Assembly: GCA_013286365.1 (NCBI GenBank)
Contig: JABDFY010000022.1
Span: 1-37,206, forward strand
Origin: Alphaproteobacteria bacterium
GTDB lineage: Bacteria > Pseudomonadota > Alphaproteobacteria > UBA9219
Length of the DNA stretch: 37,206 nucleotides
Direction: 5' to 3'
The position numbers and the translations under genes were made by a program. Each line of letters begins with the position of its first letter. Positions within the stretch are counted from its first letter, which is position 1. Under the pieces are notes generated by a model. It saw only the letters and a list, made by a program, of their open reading frames with translations, ran no database searches and was not told where the DNA came from. Shown here piece by piece: positions 7,544-17,381 of the stretch.

Positions 7544-9391
7544 CTAAGCACCTCCTTTAGATGGCGTATTTAATTCGAAGAGTAAAAAATCACGCTCACC
7601 GGGATAATCAACTTTATTCAGCCAATGCGGCACCTCACCGTCAACGAGGCGCTGAGCAAAACTTTTGCCTTGAGGATTGACATAAAAGGCGGCTTCAGCA
7701 CGGCAGATCACGACCAGCCCAGCCTTACGGCGCTGCATGATGTCTCGAGCTTCGATCGGATCTGCCGATGTAAAAAAATGGGCCGAATCTAAATTTCCGC
7801 CGACATTAGTATGATAGGGCGCCCCCAAAACGCTATAAGGCGTGCGAAAGAGCAGCTCAGAACCTGAATCCATTTCGTTCATAATTGGCATGAGATGGGT
7901 GGTATTAAGTGACTGTTTATCAAGAGCTTGGATCAAACTCCTCATGTCGCATTCTTCGCTCGCTTTAACCACAGGAAACATCAGCATGCCGGTATTGAAA
8001 GGCCGATTATCGACCAGGGCTGGAAATATGAGCATCGGCAAGGGCGCAATAACCAAAAGCAGCCCCAGCTGCATGAACGCAAGCGCCCGAATAGGACAGT
8101 TTTTGCCGAGCCAAATCATGGCTCGTTGCAGGGCTGCAGACATGGCAAGAACTGAAAATAATTGAGCGAAAACCATGCAGCGGATTTGATAGAATGTGGC
8201 GAGCAAAATAGCGGCGGTCAGAGAATAGAGGAGTAGCCCCCATAACCACCGCTCATCTTTCTTAGCGCGACGGAAAAAATACACGCTCACAGCAAAAGCC
8301 ATCACCGGCCAAACCAGGCGAAGAAATACTTCAATCGCGGATGTTGCCGATTTGGCAATCGGCATGGCCTCGGTGATGCTATCGAACATCAATTTAGCTA
8401 ACTCCGGATTGACGCCGCCATAGGGTCCGCCAACAAGCTCCGGAAAATAACTCAAAAATATTAATCCCGAGACCGCAGCGGAGAGCACGCCGATTACATA
8501 CCGCAAGGCTACCCGTGTACGCTCGGCGAATGCAAGTCCGGCAAAACACAAAGCTATGAGGCTGGTAAACACGACGTAGACCGCCGAGTAGGCCATCGTG
8601 TCGATGTCAAACCAATGATGGGGTGCTTTCGTGATGATCAAAAATAGAAAGCTCGATAGAAAAAGGCTGAGACTTAACACAGCACCAGCGCGCGCCGCCT
8701 TATGGCCTTTTTGCATAGCCCAAACGCCAACCCAAGAAACGATAACAATCAACCACGGTAAAATTTCTAGGGCGACCGCCAAAGCGAGGGCCAGAAAAAA
8801 CCCGGCACCCACAGCCCACTTGCTTAAGTCCGGCTGTCGGATCATGCGCATCGTGAAACCGAAGGCAACTGTTACCAATAAAGCTGTCAGCCCATGATGA
8901 TCAATATGACCGGGCGAAAATTGATAAATAAGATAGGTTGCAAAAAGAGCGATAAACGATGTTACGCGTGCCCAGTTTTTGGATTGAAAAGTTTCGGCGG
9001 TCCATCGCAAGGCAAGAAAAAGTAAAGCAAGCCATAGCGGCGGAAGAATTGCCGCCATGACAAGGCTTGCCGCCGTAAGACCAAGAAGCGGACGCAGCAA
9101 TAGTACCAATATCGCCATCGGGATTTGTGTCAAGCGTGAAAAGTCTATTGCCACACCATCGGGGGGATTGAGCCGATGCTGCACAATATCGAACCAGCTC
9201 TGGCCATTGAGCCAATCTGAAATTTGCGCCAGATACATATAATCATCGGCATCAGGAAGATTGCCGAGCAGAATTTGGCTACCGGGGTGGGCCAGAAAAC
9301 ACCAAACATAATATAACCAGACAACAAGCGGCAGAGAACGAAATGGTGGCGCAAAAATAGCTGAGAAAAATTTCTGTATATTTAATCGCAT
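7544..9391 (-). CDS. Large polytopic membrane protein, GT-C-fold glycosyltransferase-like
   Basis: The product has 615 residues with about 12 hydrophobic segments up to residue 440 and a soluble C-terminal domain of about 150 residues. After the first membrane helix there is an acidic loop, LPDADDYMYLAQISDWLNG, followed by QHRLNPPDG and, later, SPGHIDHHGL. Such a DxD-type motif in the first external loop is characteristic of GT-C glycosyltransferases (STT3/PglB-like and relatives), which use polyprenyl-linked sugars. I infer a periplasmic transferase; acceptor and sugar are unknown. It is convergent with nothing, lies 75 bases upstream of uppP on the same strand, and is divergent from the lipoprotein gene. 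Confidence 0.7.
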   Translation of the reverse strand: MRLNIQKFFSAIFAPPFRSLPLVVWLYYVWCFLAHPGSQILLGNLPDADDYMYLAQISDWLNGQSWFDIVQHRLNPPDGVAIDFSRLTQIPMAILVLLLRPLLGLTAASLVMAAILPPLWLALLFLALRWTAETFQSKNWARVTSFIALFATYLIYQFSPGHIDHHGLTALLVTVAFGFTMRMIRQPDLSKWAVGAGFFLALALAVALEILPWLIVIVSWVGVWAMQKGHKAARAGAVLSLSLFLSSFLFLIITKAPHHWFDIDTMAYSAVYVVFTSLIALCFAGLAFAERTRVALRYVIGVLSAAVSGLIFLSYFPELVGGPYGGVNPELAKLMFDSITEAMPIAKSATSAIEVFLRLVWPVMAFAVSVYFFRRAKKDERWLWGLLLYSLTAAILLATFYQIRCMVFAQLFSVLAMSAALQRAMIWLGKNCPIRALAFMQLGLLLVIAPLPMLIFPALVDNRPFNTGMLMFPVVKASEECDMRSLIQALDKQSLNTTHLMPIMNEMDSGSELLFRTPYSVLGAPYHTNVGGNLDSAHFFTSADPIEARDIMQRRKAGLVVICRAEAAFYVNPQGKSFAQRLVDGEVPHWLNKVDYPGERDFLLFELNTPSKGGA

Positions 9392-9529
9392 GGGGATGCT
9401 GTAAAGTTTTAAAATGGGGGGAAGATGAGCTTAGCGTCACTTTATAGAATTAGCATTGGAAATGTTAGCCCCAGCCACCGTTGAGCATTCGCCTTTACAA
9501 GAACTCGGGGCACGCCTAATAAAGGGTGT

Positions 9530-10231
9530 ATGAAAAAAATTGTTCTGGCCTTAGTCCTAGTGTCCGGCCTGGTTGCATGCGCCAATCAACAACCGGCTAT
9601 GCCGCTGCAACTCGATTATGCACAACTTGGCAAAATCAATCTTGATGTCCAAAGCATCGATGTTCTTGATCCTTCTGGTAATGAACCTACACATCCGCCT
9701 TTTGTTGGCTTCATGTTTCATCCGACGGTTGCCGAAACCATCAATAGCTGGGTTGCCTCACGCTTACAGGCTGTAGGAGCCAGCGGTAAGGTCGCGGTTA
9801 TCATAAAGGATGCCAGCGTCACTGCTGACGTCCTGCCGACGGAGCATGGTTTCAATGGCTGGTTCAAACGTCAACAAGCCACGCGCTATACAGCGCGTGC
9901 TAATGTTGTCATCGATGCTCGAACATCGAACGGTATTGCAGCCTATGCTGCCGCCGAAGCAACTTATGGCGTAACGCTTCCAGAAAATCCAACCGACGCT
10001 GAGCGACAAAACGCTTATATATCCATGCTTGAAGGTTTGATGCGTGAACTTGATCATAATCTCGACCAAAGCATCCACCAACATATGCCTATGTTTGTGT
10101 TGATGGCACCACCTGTGATGGAATATGCGCCGGCCGTTGTACCTAATTCTACTCCTAATTCCGGACCCGCGATCTTAGCTCCTACGCAGCAAGAAGATTT
10201 GACGCCCCAACTAATGCCGCATCAGCCGTAA
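9530..10231 (+). CDS. Putative outer-membrane lipoprotein
   Basis: The N-terminus MKKIVLALVLVSGLVAC is a signal peptide with a lipobox ending at Cys17, so the mature protein is predicted to be lipidated. The remaining roughly 215 residues include alternating strands and the segment WVASRLQAVGASGKVAVIIKDASV, then a Pro-rich tail (VLMAPPVMEYAPAVVPNS). No family is certain. A GGG-containing Shine-Dalgarno sequence (AAAGGG) lies 5 bases before ATG. The next gene starts 18 bases downstream, so it probably belongs to the glycosylation operon. A role in envelope glycan assembly or export is only inferred from position. Confidence 0.7.
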   Translation: MKKIVLALVLVSGLVACANQQPAMPLQLDYAQLGKINLDVQSIDVLDPSGNEPTHPPFVGFMFHPTVAETINSWVASRLQAVGASGKVAVIIKDASVTADVLPTEHGFNGWFKRQQATRYTARANVVIDARTSNGIAAYAAAEATYGVTLPENPTDAERQNAYISMLEGLMRELDHNLDQSIHQHMPMFVLMAPPVMEYAPAVVPNSTPNSGPAILAPTQQEDLTPQLMPHQP

Positions 10232-10249
10232 TCTTTTAATTCACCCCAA

Positions 10250-11887
10250 ATGGACGAAATTTATTTATTGCCGCACCCCGGAAAAGATGGGCGTTTGCGC
10301 CGCTTCGTTTTTCTATTTCTTTGCCTCATGCCATTCGCATTTGGGGCCTTGGCTTTATTTCTAGGACAAGACGCTAATTGGGATCTACGCAATTATCACT
10401 GGTATAACGCTTACGCCTTTTTAAGCGGACGCTACGGCTTTGATCTCCTGCCTTCGCAGACCCCTTATTTTTATAATCCCCTCCTTGATGTTCCGTTTTA
10501 TCTTCTCGCCACGCATGTATCCGCCAGAGTTGCCGGCTTTATACTTGGCTCCATTCAAGGACTGAATTTTGTTCTCCTTTTTATGTTGAGTTTTGCAAGT
10601 CTAAAAATCACGCCGCCGCAATATAAAGTTATCGCCTGCGCCTTATTGGCAGCACTTGGAATGCTCGGCGGCGGCGGCATCGCCCAAATTGGCACCACAT
10701 TTTATGATAACGTCACAAGCCTCGGATTGTTTATCTCAGCCTTACTGGTTCTCTGGCTCCATCCAACGCTGATGAACGCCCGTGTACAGCACGCACTGAT
10801 CATAGCGCTCGTTTGCGGCCTTCCTGCCGGTCTTATGATGGGTTTAAAGTTACCCAGCGTTGTTTTTTGCATAGGCCTTTGTTTTGCACTTTTATTCGTC
10901 CCAGGACCGCACGTGCGCCGACTTTTCATCTGCATTGCCTTTGGTATCGGCGTTCTAGCTGGAACCATGATGACCCTTGGCTACTGGATGTGGTATCTTC
11001 AAACGCATTTTGGCAGTCCTTTGTTTCCCTACTTCAACGATTATTTTAAATCACCTCTCGCCCCCCTCACCAGTGCTCGCGATACGCAGTTTTTGTCAGG
11101 CGGCATCGATCGGCTGATTTTTCCATATATATTTGCGAAATATCCGATGCGCGTCGGTGAAATCGCATGGCGTGATTGGCGAATTCCTATTTTATATACA
11201 CTTCTGCCTTTGGCCTTTTTGCTGCGTCTTATCTTTAGTTTTATGAAAAGACGGACAGAGACGTTTGCTACACCCTTTGCCGCACGTTACTTGTTGTGGG
11301 TCGGCATTCTTTCTTACATTGTGTGGTTATGGATGTTTAGTATCTATCGCTATGCACTTCCGCTTGAGATGTTAACACCGCTGTTGATTGTCATGGCTAT
11401 CGACCTGTTACCTGTAAAAATCAAAAGCCGTGCTATTTTAGCCGTCGTGTTACTTCTTATCATTGCTGCGTCCGTACAACCGGGTAATTGGCATCGCCGC
11501 ACTTCCTGGCTTGATCATTTTGTGGAAGTTAAAGTTCCCTCCCTTTCCGATACCTCCAATCTTATGATCCTGATGGCAGGCTATGAGCCCTATGGCCACG
11601 TCATACCCGCTTTTCCACCCGATATTCCTTTTGTCCGCATCGAAAGCAATTTCACCGGCCCCCATGAGAACAAAGGCATTAATCAAATAATCCGTGACCG
11701 CGTTGAAGCCCATCACGGCCGCTTTATGATGCTCATTCCCCCCGATCAGAAAAATATAGCCGAAGACGCCTTAAGTTATTTTAAGCTCGCCCTGGCACCT
11801 CAAGCTTGCCAAACGGTGAAGGATCGTCTTTATGATGATACGGAACTAGCCTTATGCAACGTCGTTCATAAATCGAGAGATCAATGA
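10250..11887 (+). CDS. Polytopic membrane protein, GT-C-like glycosyltransferase
   Basis: A 545-residue protein with about 11 hydrophobic helices through residue 430 and a soluble C-terminal tail of about 110 residues. The first external loop reads GQDANWDLRNYHWYNAYAFL, followed by TPYFYNPLLDVPFY; an acidic loop after the first helix fits the GT-C superfamily. I infer transfer of a polyprenyl-phosphate sugar on the periplasmic side. Its stop overlaps the start of the GT2 gene by 4 bases (ATGA), so the two are translationally coupled, and the likely donor-maker is encoded next. The family name is not certain from inspection. Confidence 0.65.
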   Translation: MDEIYLLPHPGKDGRLRRFVFLFLCLMPFAFGALALFLGQDANWDLRNYHWYNAYAFLSGRYGFDLLPSQTPYFYNPLLDVPFYLLATHVSARVAGFILGSIQGLNFVLLFMLSFASLKITPPQYKVIACALLAALGMLGGGGIAQIGTTFYDNVTSLGLFISALLVLWLHPTLMNARVQHALIIALVCGLPAGLMMGLKLPSVVFCIGLCFALLFVPGPHVRRLFICIAFGIGVLAGTMMTLGYWMWYLQTHFGSPLFPYFNDYFKSPLAPLTSARDTQFLSGGIDRLIFPYIFAKYPMRVGEIAWRDWRIPILYTLLPLAFLLRLIFSFMKRRTETFATPFAARYLLWVGILSYIVWLWMFSIYRYALPLEMLTPLLIVMAIDLLPVKIKSRAILAVVLLLIIAASVQPGNWHRRTSWLDHFVEVKVPSLSDTSNLMILMAGYEPYGHVIPAFPPDIPFVRIESNFTGPHENKGINQIIRDRVEAHHGRFMMLIPPDQKNIAEDALSYFKLALAPQACQTVKDRLYDDTELALCNVVHKSRDQ

Positions 11888-12828
11888 CCAGTATCGCTGT
11901 GATGATCCCCTGCTATAACGAAGAAGCTGCTATTCCCAAAGTTGTGGCGGACTTCAGGCGGGCTTTGCCCCAGGCAATGATCTACGTCTACGATAATAAC
12001 TCCCAAGATCGCACGGCTGAGGTTGCCCGCGCCGCCAGCGCTATTGTACGCACCGAGCTTTTGCAGGGAAAAGGCAACGTCGTGCGAAGGATGTTTTCCG
12101 ATATTGAGGCTGACATATATGTCTTAGTTGATGGCGATGATACTTATGATGCCGCCTCAGCACCAAAAATGGTTCAAGCTTTACTTAACGGTCCGTTGGA
12201 TATGGTCAATGGCTCGCGTATTACGACGATAGAAAAAGCCTATCGACCCGGACATCGTTTCGGTAACTGGTTATTGACCGGCATGGTCGCCTGGATTTTT
12301 GGCAATCGCTTTACAGATATGCTTTCGGGCTATCGTGTGATGTCAAGGCGCTTTGTAAAATCATTTCCTGCCTTATCGGCTGGATTTGAAACCGAAACCG
12401 AGCTTACCGTGCATGCGTTAGAACTACGCATGCCGACAGCCGAAATCCAAATACCTTATAAAGAGCGTCCATTGGGCTCTATGAGCAAGCTCAGCACTTT
12501 CCGCGATGGGTTCCGTATCTTATGGACAATTATCGTATTGGTGAAAGAAGAGCGCCCCATGCAATTTTTCTCACTGGTTTCGGCGGCACTTGCTGTCGTT
12601 TCAATTGCCTTAATCTCACCTATTATTATTGAATATCTACATACCGGCCTCGTGCCGCGTTTACCTACGGCCGTTTTATCGATGGGCTTGATGATTGTTT
12701 CTTTTCTCAGTCTGACCTGCGGGCTCGTGCTTGATACCGTCACGCGCGGCAGACGTGAAATGAAGCGGATGCGTTATCTCAATATCCCTGCCCCCAATGC
12801 CGGTAACGCTGGAGAACCGCCGCAATGA
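11884..12828 (+). CDS. GT2 glycosyltransferase, dolichyl/polyprenyl-phosphate sugar synthase-like
   Basis: The 314-residue protein starts with a GT-A domain: AVMIPCYNEEAAIP (5-18), YDNNSQDRT, and the metal-binding DGDD motif at 83-86 within VLVDGDDTYD. This matches DPM1/DPG-type enzymes, which transfer a sugar from a nucleotide donor to polyprenyl phosphate on the cytoplasmic face. Two hydrophobic helices follow at about 235-255 and 265-290, as in membrane-anchored members such as GtrB. It overlaps its neighbours by 4 bases at both ends, and the downstream gene is gtrA-like. The sugar cannot be deduced. Confidence 0.88.
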   Translation: MTSIAVMIPCYNEEAAIPKVVADFRRALPQAMIYVYDNNSQDRTAEVARAASAIVRTELLQGKGNVVRRMFSDIEADIYVLVDGDDTYDAASAPKMVQALLNGPLDMVNGSRITTIEKAYRPGHRFGNWLLTGMVAWIFGNRFTDMLSGYRVMSRRFVKSFPALSAGFETETELTVHALELRMPTAEIQIPYKERPLGSMSKLSTFRDGFRILWTIIVLVKEERPMQFFSLVSAALAVVSIALISPIIIEYLHTGLVPRLPTAVLSMGLMIVSFLSLTCGLVLDTVTRGRREMKRMRYLNIPAPNAGNAGEPPQ

Positions 12829-13238
12829 AGGCACTTCTCAAGAAACATCGCCTTCTGATCAAACAATTTCTTAAATTCGGTATCGTCGGCACACTCGGGT
12901 TTATCGTCGATATTTCTGTCCTCAAATTCTGCATGGTCTTTCTCGGTATGGGCCCTTATTTGGGGCGCGTGTTTTCGTTCCTGCTCGGCGCAACCACCAC
13001 ATGGATTTGCAATCGTGTTTTTACCTTCAGCGACCGCCGTCACGGTCATATGGGCATGCAATGGGCTAAATTCCTCATTGTCTGCGCCGTGGGCTTTACG
13101 CTAAATTACGGCACCTACGCGGCGCTTATTTCGCTCATACCCTATATTTATCTCCATCCCGTGTTGGGCGTAGCTGCGGGCTCGCTAACGGCCATGTTTT
13201 TCAATTTCTTTATGGTAAGAACTCTGGTTTTTCGTTGA
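12825..13238 (+). CDS. GtrA-like membrane protein
   Basis: This is a 137-residue protein with four hydrophobic helices, the GtrA family architecture. Motifs include FGIVGTLGFIVDISVL, and GATTTWICNRVFTF (about 55-70), the family hallmark of a short loop before NRxxTF. GtrA proteins are thought to flip or assist translocation of polyprenyl-phosphate sugars. It overlaps the upstream GT2 gene by 4 bases and ends the operon. A gtrA-GT2-GT-C combination is a common modification unit for lipopolysaccharide or teichoic acid. Confidence 0.9.
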   Translation: MKALLKKHRLLIKQFLKFGIVGTLGFIVDISVLKFCMVFLGMGPYLGRVFSFLLGATTTWICNRVFTFSDRRHGHMGMQWAKFLIVCAVGFTLNYGTYAALISLIPYIYLHPVLGVAAGSLTAMFFNFFMVRTLVFR

Positions 13239-13260
13239 TAAATTAGTGATTTGATAAGCC

Positions 13261-13292
13261 CTTGCTTGTAATCTGCCTTAGTTTACCCACAT
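13261..13292 (+). promoter_or_regulatory. Possible heat-shock (sigma-32 type) promoter for clpB
   Basis: CTTGCTT (13261-13267) and CCCACAT (13286-13292) are separated by 18 bases and resemble the CTTG / CCCCAT boxes of RpoH promoters. The spacing is slightly long and the -10 match is partial. It lies 37 bases upstream of the chosen clpB start, and clpB is a classic heat-shock gene. Confidence 0.25.
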
Positions 13293-13329
13293 CTTCTTTA
13301 GGTTTAAAGTGAGCTACAATGGGTTTTTT

Positions 13330-15927
13330 ATGAATCTCGATCTCTACACCGAACGCTCCAAAGGCTTTCTCGAAGCTGCACAAATGACGGCCCTTCGCCT
13401 GCATCATCAGGCGTTGCAGCCCGAGCATTTACTTAAAGCACTTCTTGATGATCGCGAAGGCATGGCGGCTGGCCTTATTCGCGCCGCTGGAGGCAATCCA
13501 GATGCTGCTCTTCGTGCCACCGAGACTGAACTACAAAAAATACCTAAAGTTTATGCCTCAGGTTCTGCCGATCAAGTGCGCATGACAAGCGAACTTGCAC
13601 GCGTGCTCGCCTCGGCTGAAGAGATTTCTAAAAAATCTGGTGATAGCTTTGTTACGGTCGAACGGCTCTTGTTGGCACTCACAATGGCGGTAGGAACAAA
13701 CGTAGAAAAAATTCTAGCTGGCGCAAAAGTAACGCCTGACAATTTAAACAGAGCAATCAATGAATTGAGGCGCGGACGTAAAGCAACGAGTGCCGGCGCC
13801 GAGCAGTCTTACGATGCCCTTAAAAAGTACACCCGCGATCTAACCGAAGCCGCAAAAGACGGAAAGCTTGATCCCGTTATCGGCCGCGACGAAGAAATCC
13901 GCCGCACCATCCAAGTTCTGGCACGGCGCACAAAAAATAACCCAGTTCTGATCGGAGAACCTGGTGTCGGCAAGACCGCTATTGTTGAAGGCCTCGCGCA
14001 ACGGATCATTAAGGGCGATGTCCCAGAAAGCTTGAAGGATAAACGATTGCTGTCCTTAGATCTTGGTTCGCTCATTGCCGGTGCAAAATATCGCGGCGAA
14101 TTCGAAGAACGGCTCAAGGCTGTACTGCAGGAGATCTCTTCCGCGGCTGGCGAAATCATTGTCTTTATCGATGAGCTTCATGTCTTGGTCGGCGCTGGCA
14201 AGGCTGAAGGTGCGATGGATGCATCGAACATGCTCAAACCTGCCCTAGCTAGGGGCGAGCTCCATTGCGTCGGCGCCACAACTTTAGACGAATATCGGCA
14301 GTATATAGAAAAAGACGCGGCCTTGGCGCGGCGCTTTCAACCCGTCTTTGTCAGCCAACCCTCGGTCGAAGATACAGTCTCGATTTTACGTGGCCTCAAA
14401 GAAAAATACGAACTTCATCACGGCGTAAGGATCACCGATAGTGCAATCGTGGCGGCCGCCACGCTCTCTAACCGCTACATCACGGATCGTTTTCTTCCTG
14501 ATAAAGCCATTGATCTCATCGACGAAGCCGCCGCCAGGCTACGGATGGAAGTGGATAGTAAACCTGAGGCCATTGACGAGCTTGATCGCAAAATCATTCA
14601 GCTGAAAATCGAACGCGAAGCTCTTAAGAAAGAACAGGATGCGGCATCGCAGGATCGTTTGTTAAAACTGGATGCTGAGCTGACCGGGTTTGAAAAACAA
14701 TCGGCTGATCTTACTTCGCGTTGGAAAGCCGAAAAAGAACAACTGAGCAGTTCGCAAAAGCTGAAAGAGCAACTTGAGCAGGCGCGCGCTGAACTTGAGC
14801 AGTCGCAGCGTAAGGGGGAATATACGCGCGCCGGCGAATTAACTTATGTCGTCATTCCAGAGCTCGAACGTAAATTGCAGAGTGCTCAAGGTCAAAGCAA
14901 CAACCGGATGCTCAATGAGGTTGTTAAAGAAGGTGATATTGCAGCGATTGTCAGCCGCTGGACAGGCATACCCGTCGATAAAATGCTTGAGGGCGAGCGT
15001 GATAAGCTGCTTAAGATGGAAGACCATCTGCGCCGCCGTGTCATCGGCCAAGACGAAGCCATTACAGCCGTTGCTAATGCCGTGCGCCGGGCGCGCGCTG
15101 GCTTACAAGATCCCAACCGGCCCATTGGATCCTTCCTATTTTTGGGCCCTACAGGTGTCGGAAAAACAGAGTTGACCAAAGCCTTGGCAGAATTCCTGTT
15201 TGACGACGAAGGGGCTATGCAACGCATCGATATGTCTGAATATATGGAAAAGCATTCTGTTGCTCGGTTGATCGGTGCTCCACCTGGCTATGTCGGTTAT
15301 GAAGAAGGCGGCGCCTTAACGGAAGCCGTTCGCCGTCGTCCCTATCAAGTCATTCTCTTCGATGAAGTTGAAAAGGCTCATCCGGATGTGTTCAATGTTC
15401 TCTTGCAGGTTCTGGATGACGGCCGCTTAACTGATGGCCAAGGCCGGTTGATCGATTTTAAGAACACCCTGATTGTCTTAACGTCAAATCTCGGCGCCGA
15501 TATCATTGCCCAAGATGCCGGGCAAGAACTCCTGCCGCGCACCAAAGATCAGGTGCTGGAGGTTGTGCGGCGCCATTTCAGGCCTGAATTTCTTAATCGT
15601 CTTGACGAAATTCTTATCTTCCGCCGTCTCAGCCGCGAAAACATGACGGCTATTGTAGAAACCCAACTTAATCATCTGAAGAAACTGCTGGCTGAGCACA
15701 AGATGACAATCGAGCTTTCGAAAGAAGCGCTCGCCTGGCTGGCCGAGGCTGGCTACGACCCAGTTTATGGTGCAAGACCCCTTAAACGCGTTATTCAGCG
15801 AACACTGCAAAATCCGCTGGCGCAAGACATTCTGGCCGGAAAAATCATAGATGGACAAACAATTGTCGTTAATGCCTCTCACGATGGCTTAACGCTTGAA
15901 ACAAAAAAGAAAGCCAAGGCAGCTTAA
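13330..15927 (+). CDS. clpB: ATP-dependent disaggregase ClpB
   Basis: ClpB is a hexameric cytosolic Hsp100 that extracts proteins from aggregates together with DnaK. The 865-residue product has an N-terminal Clp repeat domain (about 1-145), NBD1 with Walker A GEPGVGKT (209-216) and Walker B VFIDELH, a long middle coiled coil of about 120 residues (400-525) that identifies ClpB rather than ClpA, and NBD2 with Walker A GPTGVGKT (606-613) and [11 protein letters not shown] chose ATG at 13330 because [13 protein letters not shown] matches the family start; an ATG 7 codons upstream gives an atypical extension. It is a single-gene unit. In Walker B1 the usual HTLVGAG reads HVLVGAG. Confidence 0.97.
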   Translation: MNLDLYTERSKGFLEAAQMTALRLHHQALQPEHLLKALLDDREGMAAGLIRAAGGNPDAALRATETELQKIPKVYASGSADQVRMTSELARVLASAEEISKKSGDSFVTVERLLLALTMAVGTNVEKILAGAKVTPDNLNRAINELRRGRKATSAGAEQSYDALKKYTRDLTEAAKDGKLDPVIGRDEEIRRTIQVLARRTKNNPVLIGEPGVGKTAIVEGLAQRIIKGDVPESLKDKRLLSLDLGSLIAGAKYRGEFEERLKAVLQEISSAAGEIIVFIDELHVLVGAGKAEGAMDASNMLKPALARGELHCVGATTLDEYRQYIEKDAALARRFQPVFVSQPSVEDTVSILRGLKEKYELHHGVRITDSAIVAAATLSNRYITDRFLPDKAIDLIDEAAARLRMEVDSKPEAIDELDRKIIQLKIEREALKKEQDAASQDRLLKLDAELTGFEKQSADLTSRWKAEKEQLSSSQKLKEQLEQARAELEQSQRKGEYTRAGELTYVVIPELERKLQSAQGQSNNRMLNEVVKEGDIAAIVSRWTGIPVDKMLEGERDKLLKMEDHLRRRVIGQDEAITAVANAVRRARAGLQDPNRPIGSFLFLGPTGVGKTELTKALAEFLFDDEGAMQRIDMSEYMEKHSVARLIGAPPGYVGYEEGGALTEAVRRRPYQVILFDEVEKAHPDVFNVLLQVLDDGRLTDGQGRLIDFKNTLIVLTSNLGADIIAQDAGQELLPRTKDQVLEVVRRHFRPEFLNRLDEILIFRRLSRENMTAIVETQLNHLKKLLAEHKMTIELSKEALAWLAEAGYDPVYGARPLKRVIQRTLQNPLAQDILAGKIIDGQTIVVNASHDGLTLETKKKAKAA

Positions 15928-15963
15928 CACCTTGCCAAACAAGATATATGGTTAATCTTCGCC

Positions 15964-15988
15964 GTTTTAACTATGAGAAGGTTAAAAC
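15964..15988. repeat. 8-bp hairpin between clpB and the next gene
   Basis: GTTTTAAC (15964-15971) and GTTAAAAC (15981-15988) pair perfectly around a 9-base loop. There is no T-run after it, so it is a weak candidate for clpB termination. It could instead be an operator for the gene at 16079. Confidence 0.4.
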
Positions 15989-16078
15989 CTGAAGAAAATA
16001 GGCATTTTTACTTTCATAGTGCTGTGATATTTTCTCCGCCGTTATCGTTAGAAAAACATTTTTTAGAGGCGGGCTATT

Positions 16079-17014
16079 ATGACTGAAGCAACAAGGCTAA
16101 CAACATACTTTATTAATGTTGCGGAAAATTCTAGCGAGGATGGAATACTCACGCAGCGTCGTCATACAATTTATGCCGACGATGGAAATCAAGTAACGCC
16201 CGTTGCTTATGTCAGGGATTCTGCCCAATACCCGTTCTCACCTGAACAAAGCACTCTACTTTCGAGGACACTAGAAGCGCTATACTTTGGTAGATCGGCA
16301 AGTATAACCGCCGCAAATAGAACTGCTCAGGTAACAGATCTTCCGAAAATTCCTTATGTCATTAATTACTATGCACAAGGAGAAGATGGCCACAACGTAT
16401 TTACTGTATCGCATCCTAACCCCAAGGATGCAGCGCGCCCCATAGATCAGGGTCTAAGATTTGTTGTGATGCCTGGACATGAACAAACTCTCCTCGCCGC
16501 ACTCCCAATGGCCATTGTAAATAAAGCCGGTTATGACGACTCTATCAGAGAATCATTTCTAGCGGCACAGGCACTGTTTAAAAGCAAAACTGACGTAGGC
16601 GGCTTTACACATGTCGAACGCCAATATGCTTTTTGGCAGCACAATGTAATTACCGGAAGCGATAGTTCACTACTGAGCGTTGAGAATAAGGCAAAACAAC
16701 GTTTCTTTTTAAACTGCATGGCGAAGGCTTTGGGCGATCCGCAAGCTTTGGCTGACCAATTTCCTCCGCCACCGGATGAAGTATCTAATATTAGATATGG
16801 CCATGACGGAAATCGTTACACTATTTATAGTCGTAGCTTCGAGCAGCCTCTTGCGAGGCTTTTCTCATTCACAGTCAATGCCCCGTACATTGAAGGCTTT
16901 GACCAACAGTTTAAAAGTGCAATCAATGCATCCATGCTTGCTCTGACAAGTCCACGTGCAACGCAAGAGTTGCAAAGGATAGCGCGAGAAGACCTACGGC
17001 TTTCTCTACGATGA
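16079..17014 (+). CDS. Unknown protein (311 residues)
   Basis: I do not recognise this protein. It starts at ATG 16079 after a good Shine-Dalgarno sequence (GAGGCGG). No signal peptide or membrane segment is visible, so it is probably cytosolic or a non-classical secreted protein. Visible features are PKIPYVINYYAQGEDGHNVFTV, and two short related blocks, ADDGNQVTPVAYVRD near the start and YGHDGNRYTIYSRSF near 240. The region FTVSHPNPKDAARPIDQGLRFVVMPG is followed by predicted helices. It is a single gene between clpB and a minus-strand group. The codon pattern is like the surroundings. A lineage-specific gene is likely. Confidence 0.65.
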   Translation: MTEATRLTTYFINVAENSSEDGILTQRRHTIYADDGNQVTPVAYVRDSAQYPFSPEQSTLLSRTLEALYFGRSASITAANRTAQVTDLPKIPYVINYYAQGEDGHNVFTVSHPNPKDAARPIDQGLRFVVMPGHEQTLLAALPMAIVNKAGYDDSIRESFLAAQALFKSKTDVGGFTHVERQYAFWQHNVITGSDSSLLSVENKAKQRFFLNCMAKALGDPQALADQFPPPPDEVSNIRYGHDGNRYTIYSRSFEQPLARLFSFTVNAPYIEGFDQQFKSAINASMLALTSPRATQELQRIAREDLRLSLR

Positions 17015-17039
17015 ACTGCTGAGATCTTTATCTAACTAA

Positions 17040-17306
17040 CTAGGACTGCGTTAAATCCTTGATCCAGCCCCACTCTATCCATGCCCTCTCAACATGAGAA
17101 GGAGGCACAGGGCGCTCAGGCAGTATATTGTTTCTACCACCAAAAACATTTTGTGGTTCGGGCTCTTTTTTTTCCGTAAATCTTTTGATGGATTCAATAT
17201 TGTACCTAGCCCCACTAGATCCATGACCAAGAACTCGTCGATTGTTGGTGGCAGCATCATGAGGCTCACATGTATACCCATCATCTCGCAAGTAATAATT
17301 TCGCAT
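17040..17306 (-). CDS. Small unknown protein (88 residues)
   Basis: The minus-strand frame starts MRNYYLRDDGYTCEPHDAATN at ATG 17306 (a TTG 4 codons upstream is an alternative) and ends in ERAWIEWGWIKDLTQS. Composition is polar, with no membrane segment or known motif. It lies tail to tail with the 311-residue unknown gene, 25 bases apart. A second frame (17335-17075) overlaps it and looks less protein-like. It may be a real lineage-specific gene, but support is limited to composition. Confidence 0.4.
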   Translation of the reverse strand: MRNYYLRDDGYTCEPHDAATNNRRVLGHGSSGARYNIESIKRFTEKKEPEPQNVFGGRNNILPERPVPPSHVERAWIEWGWIKDLTQS

Positions 17307-17381
17307 CTCAATAACCAATCGTATAAATTTCTCATTTGAGCTTTACTGAAAAAAATTAGTTATTACTTCATAGCAAATTAT

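Noticed and set aside
13809..15227. Several long minus-strand frames opposite clpB
   Set aside because: They lie antisense to conserved Walker A and B regions of clpB and have shadow composition.
17075..17335. 86-codon frame overlapping the small gene at 17040-17306
   Set aside because: Overlaps in another frame and has a less protein-like composition; only one of the two can be the main gene.
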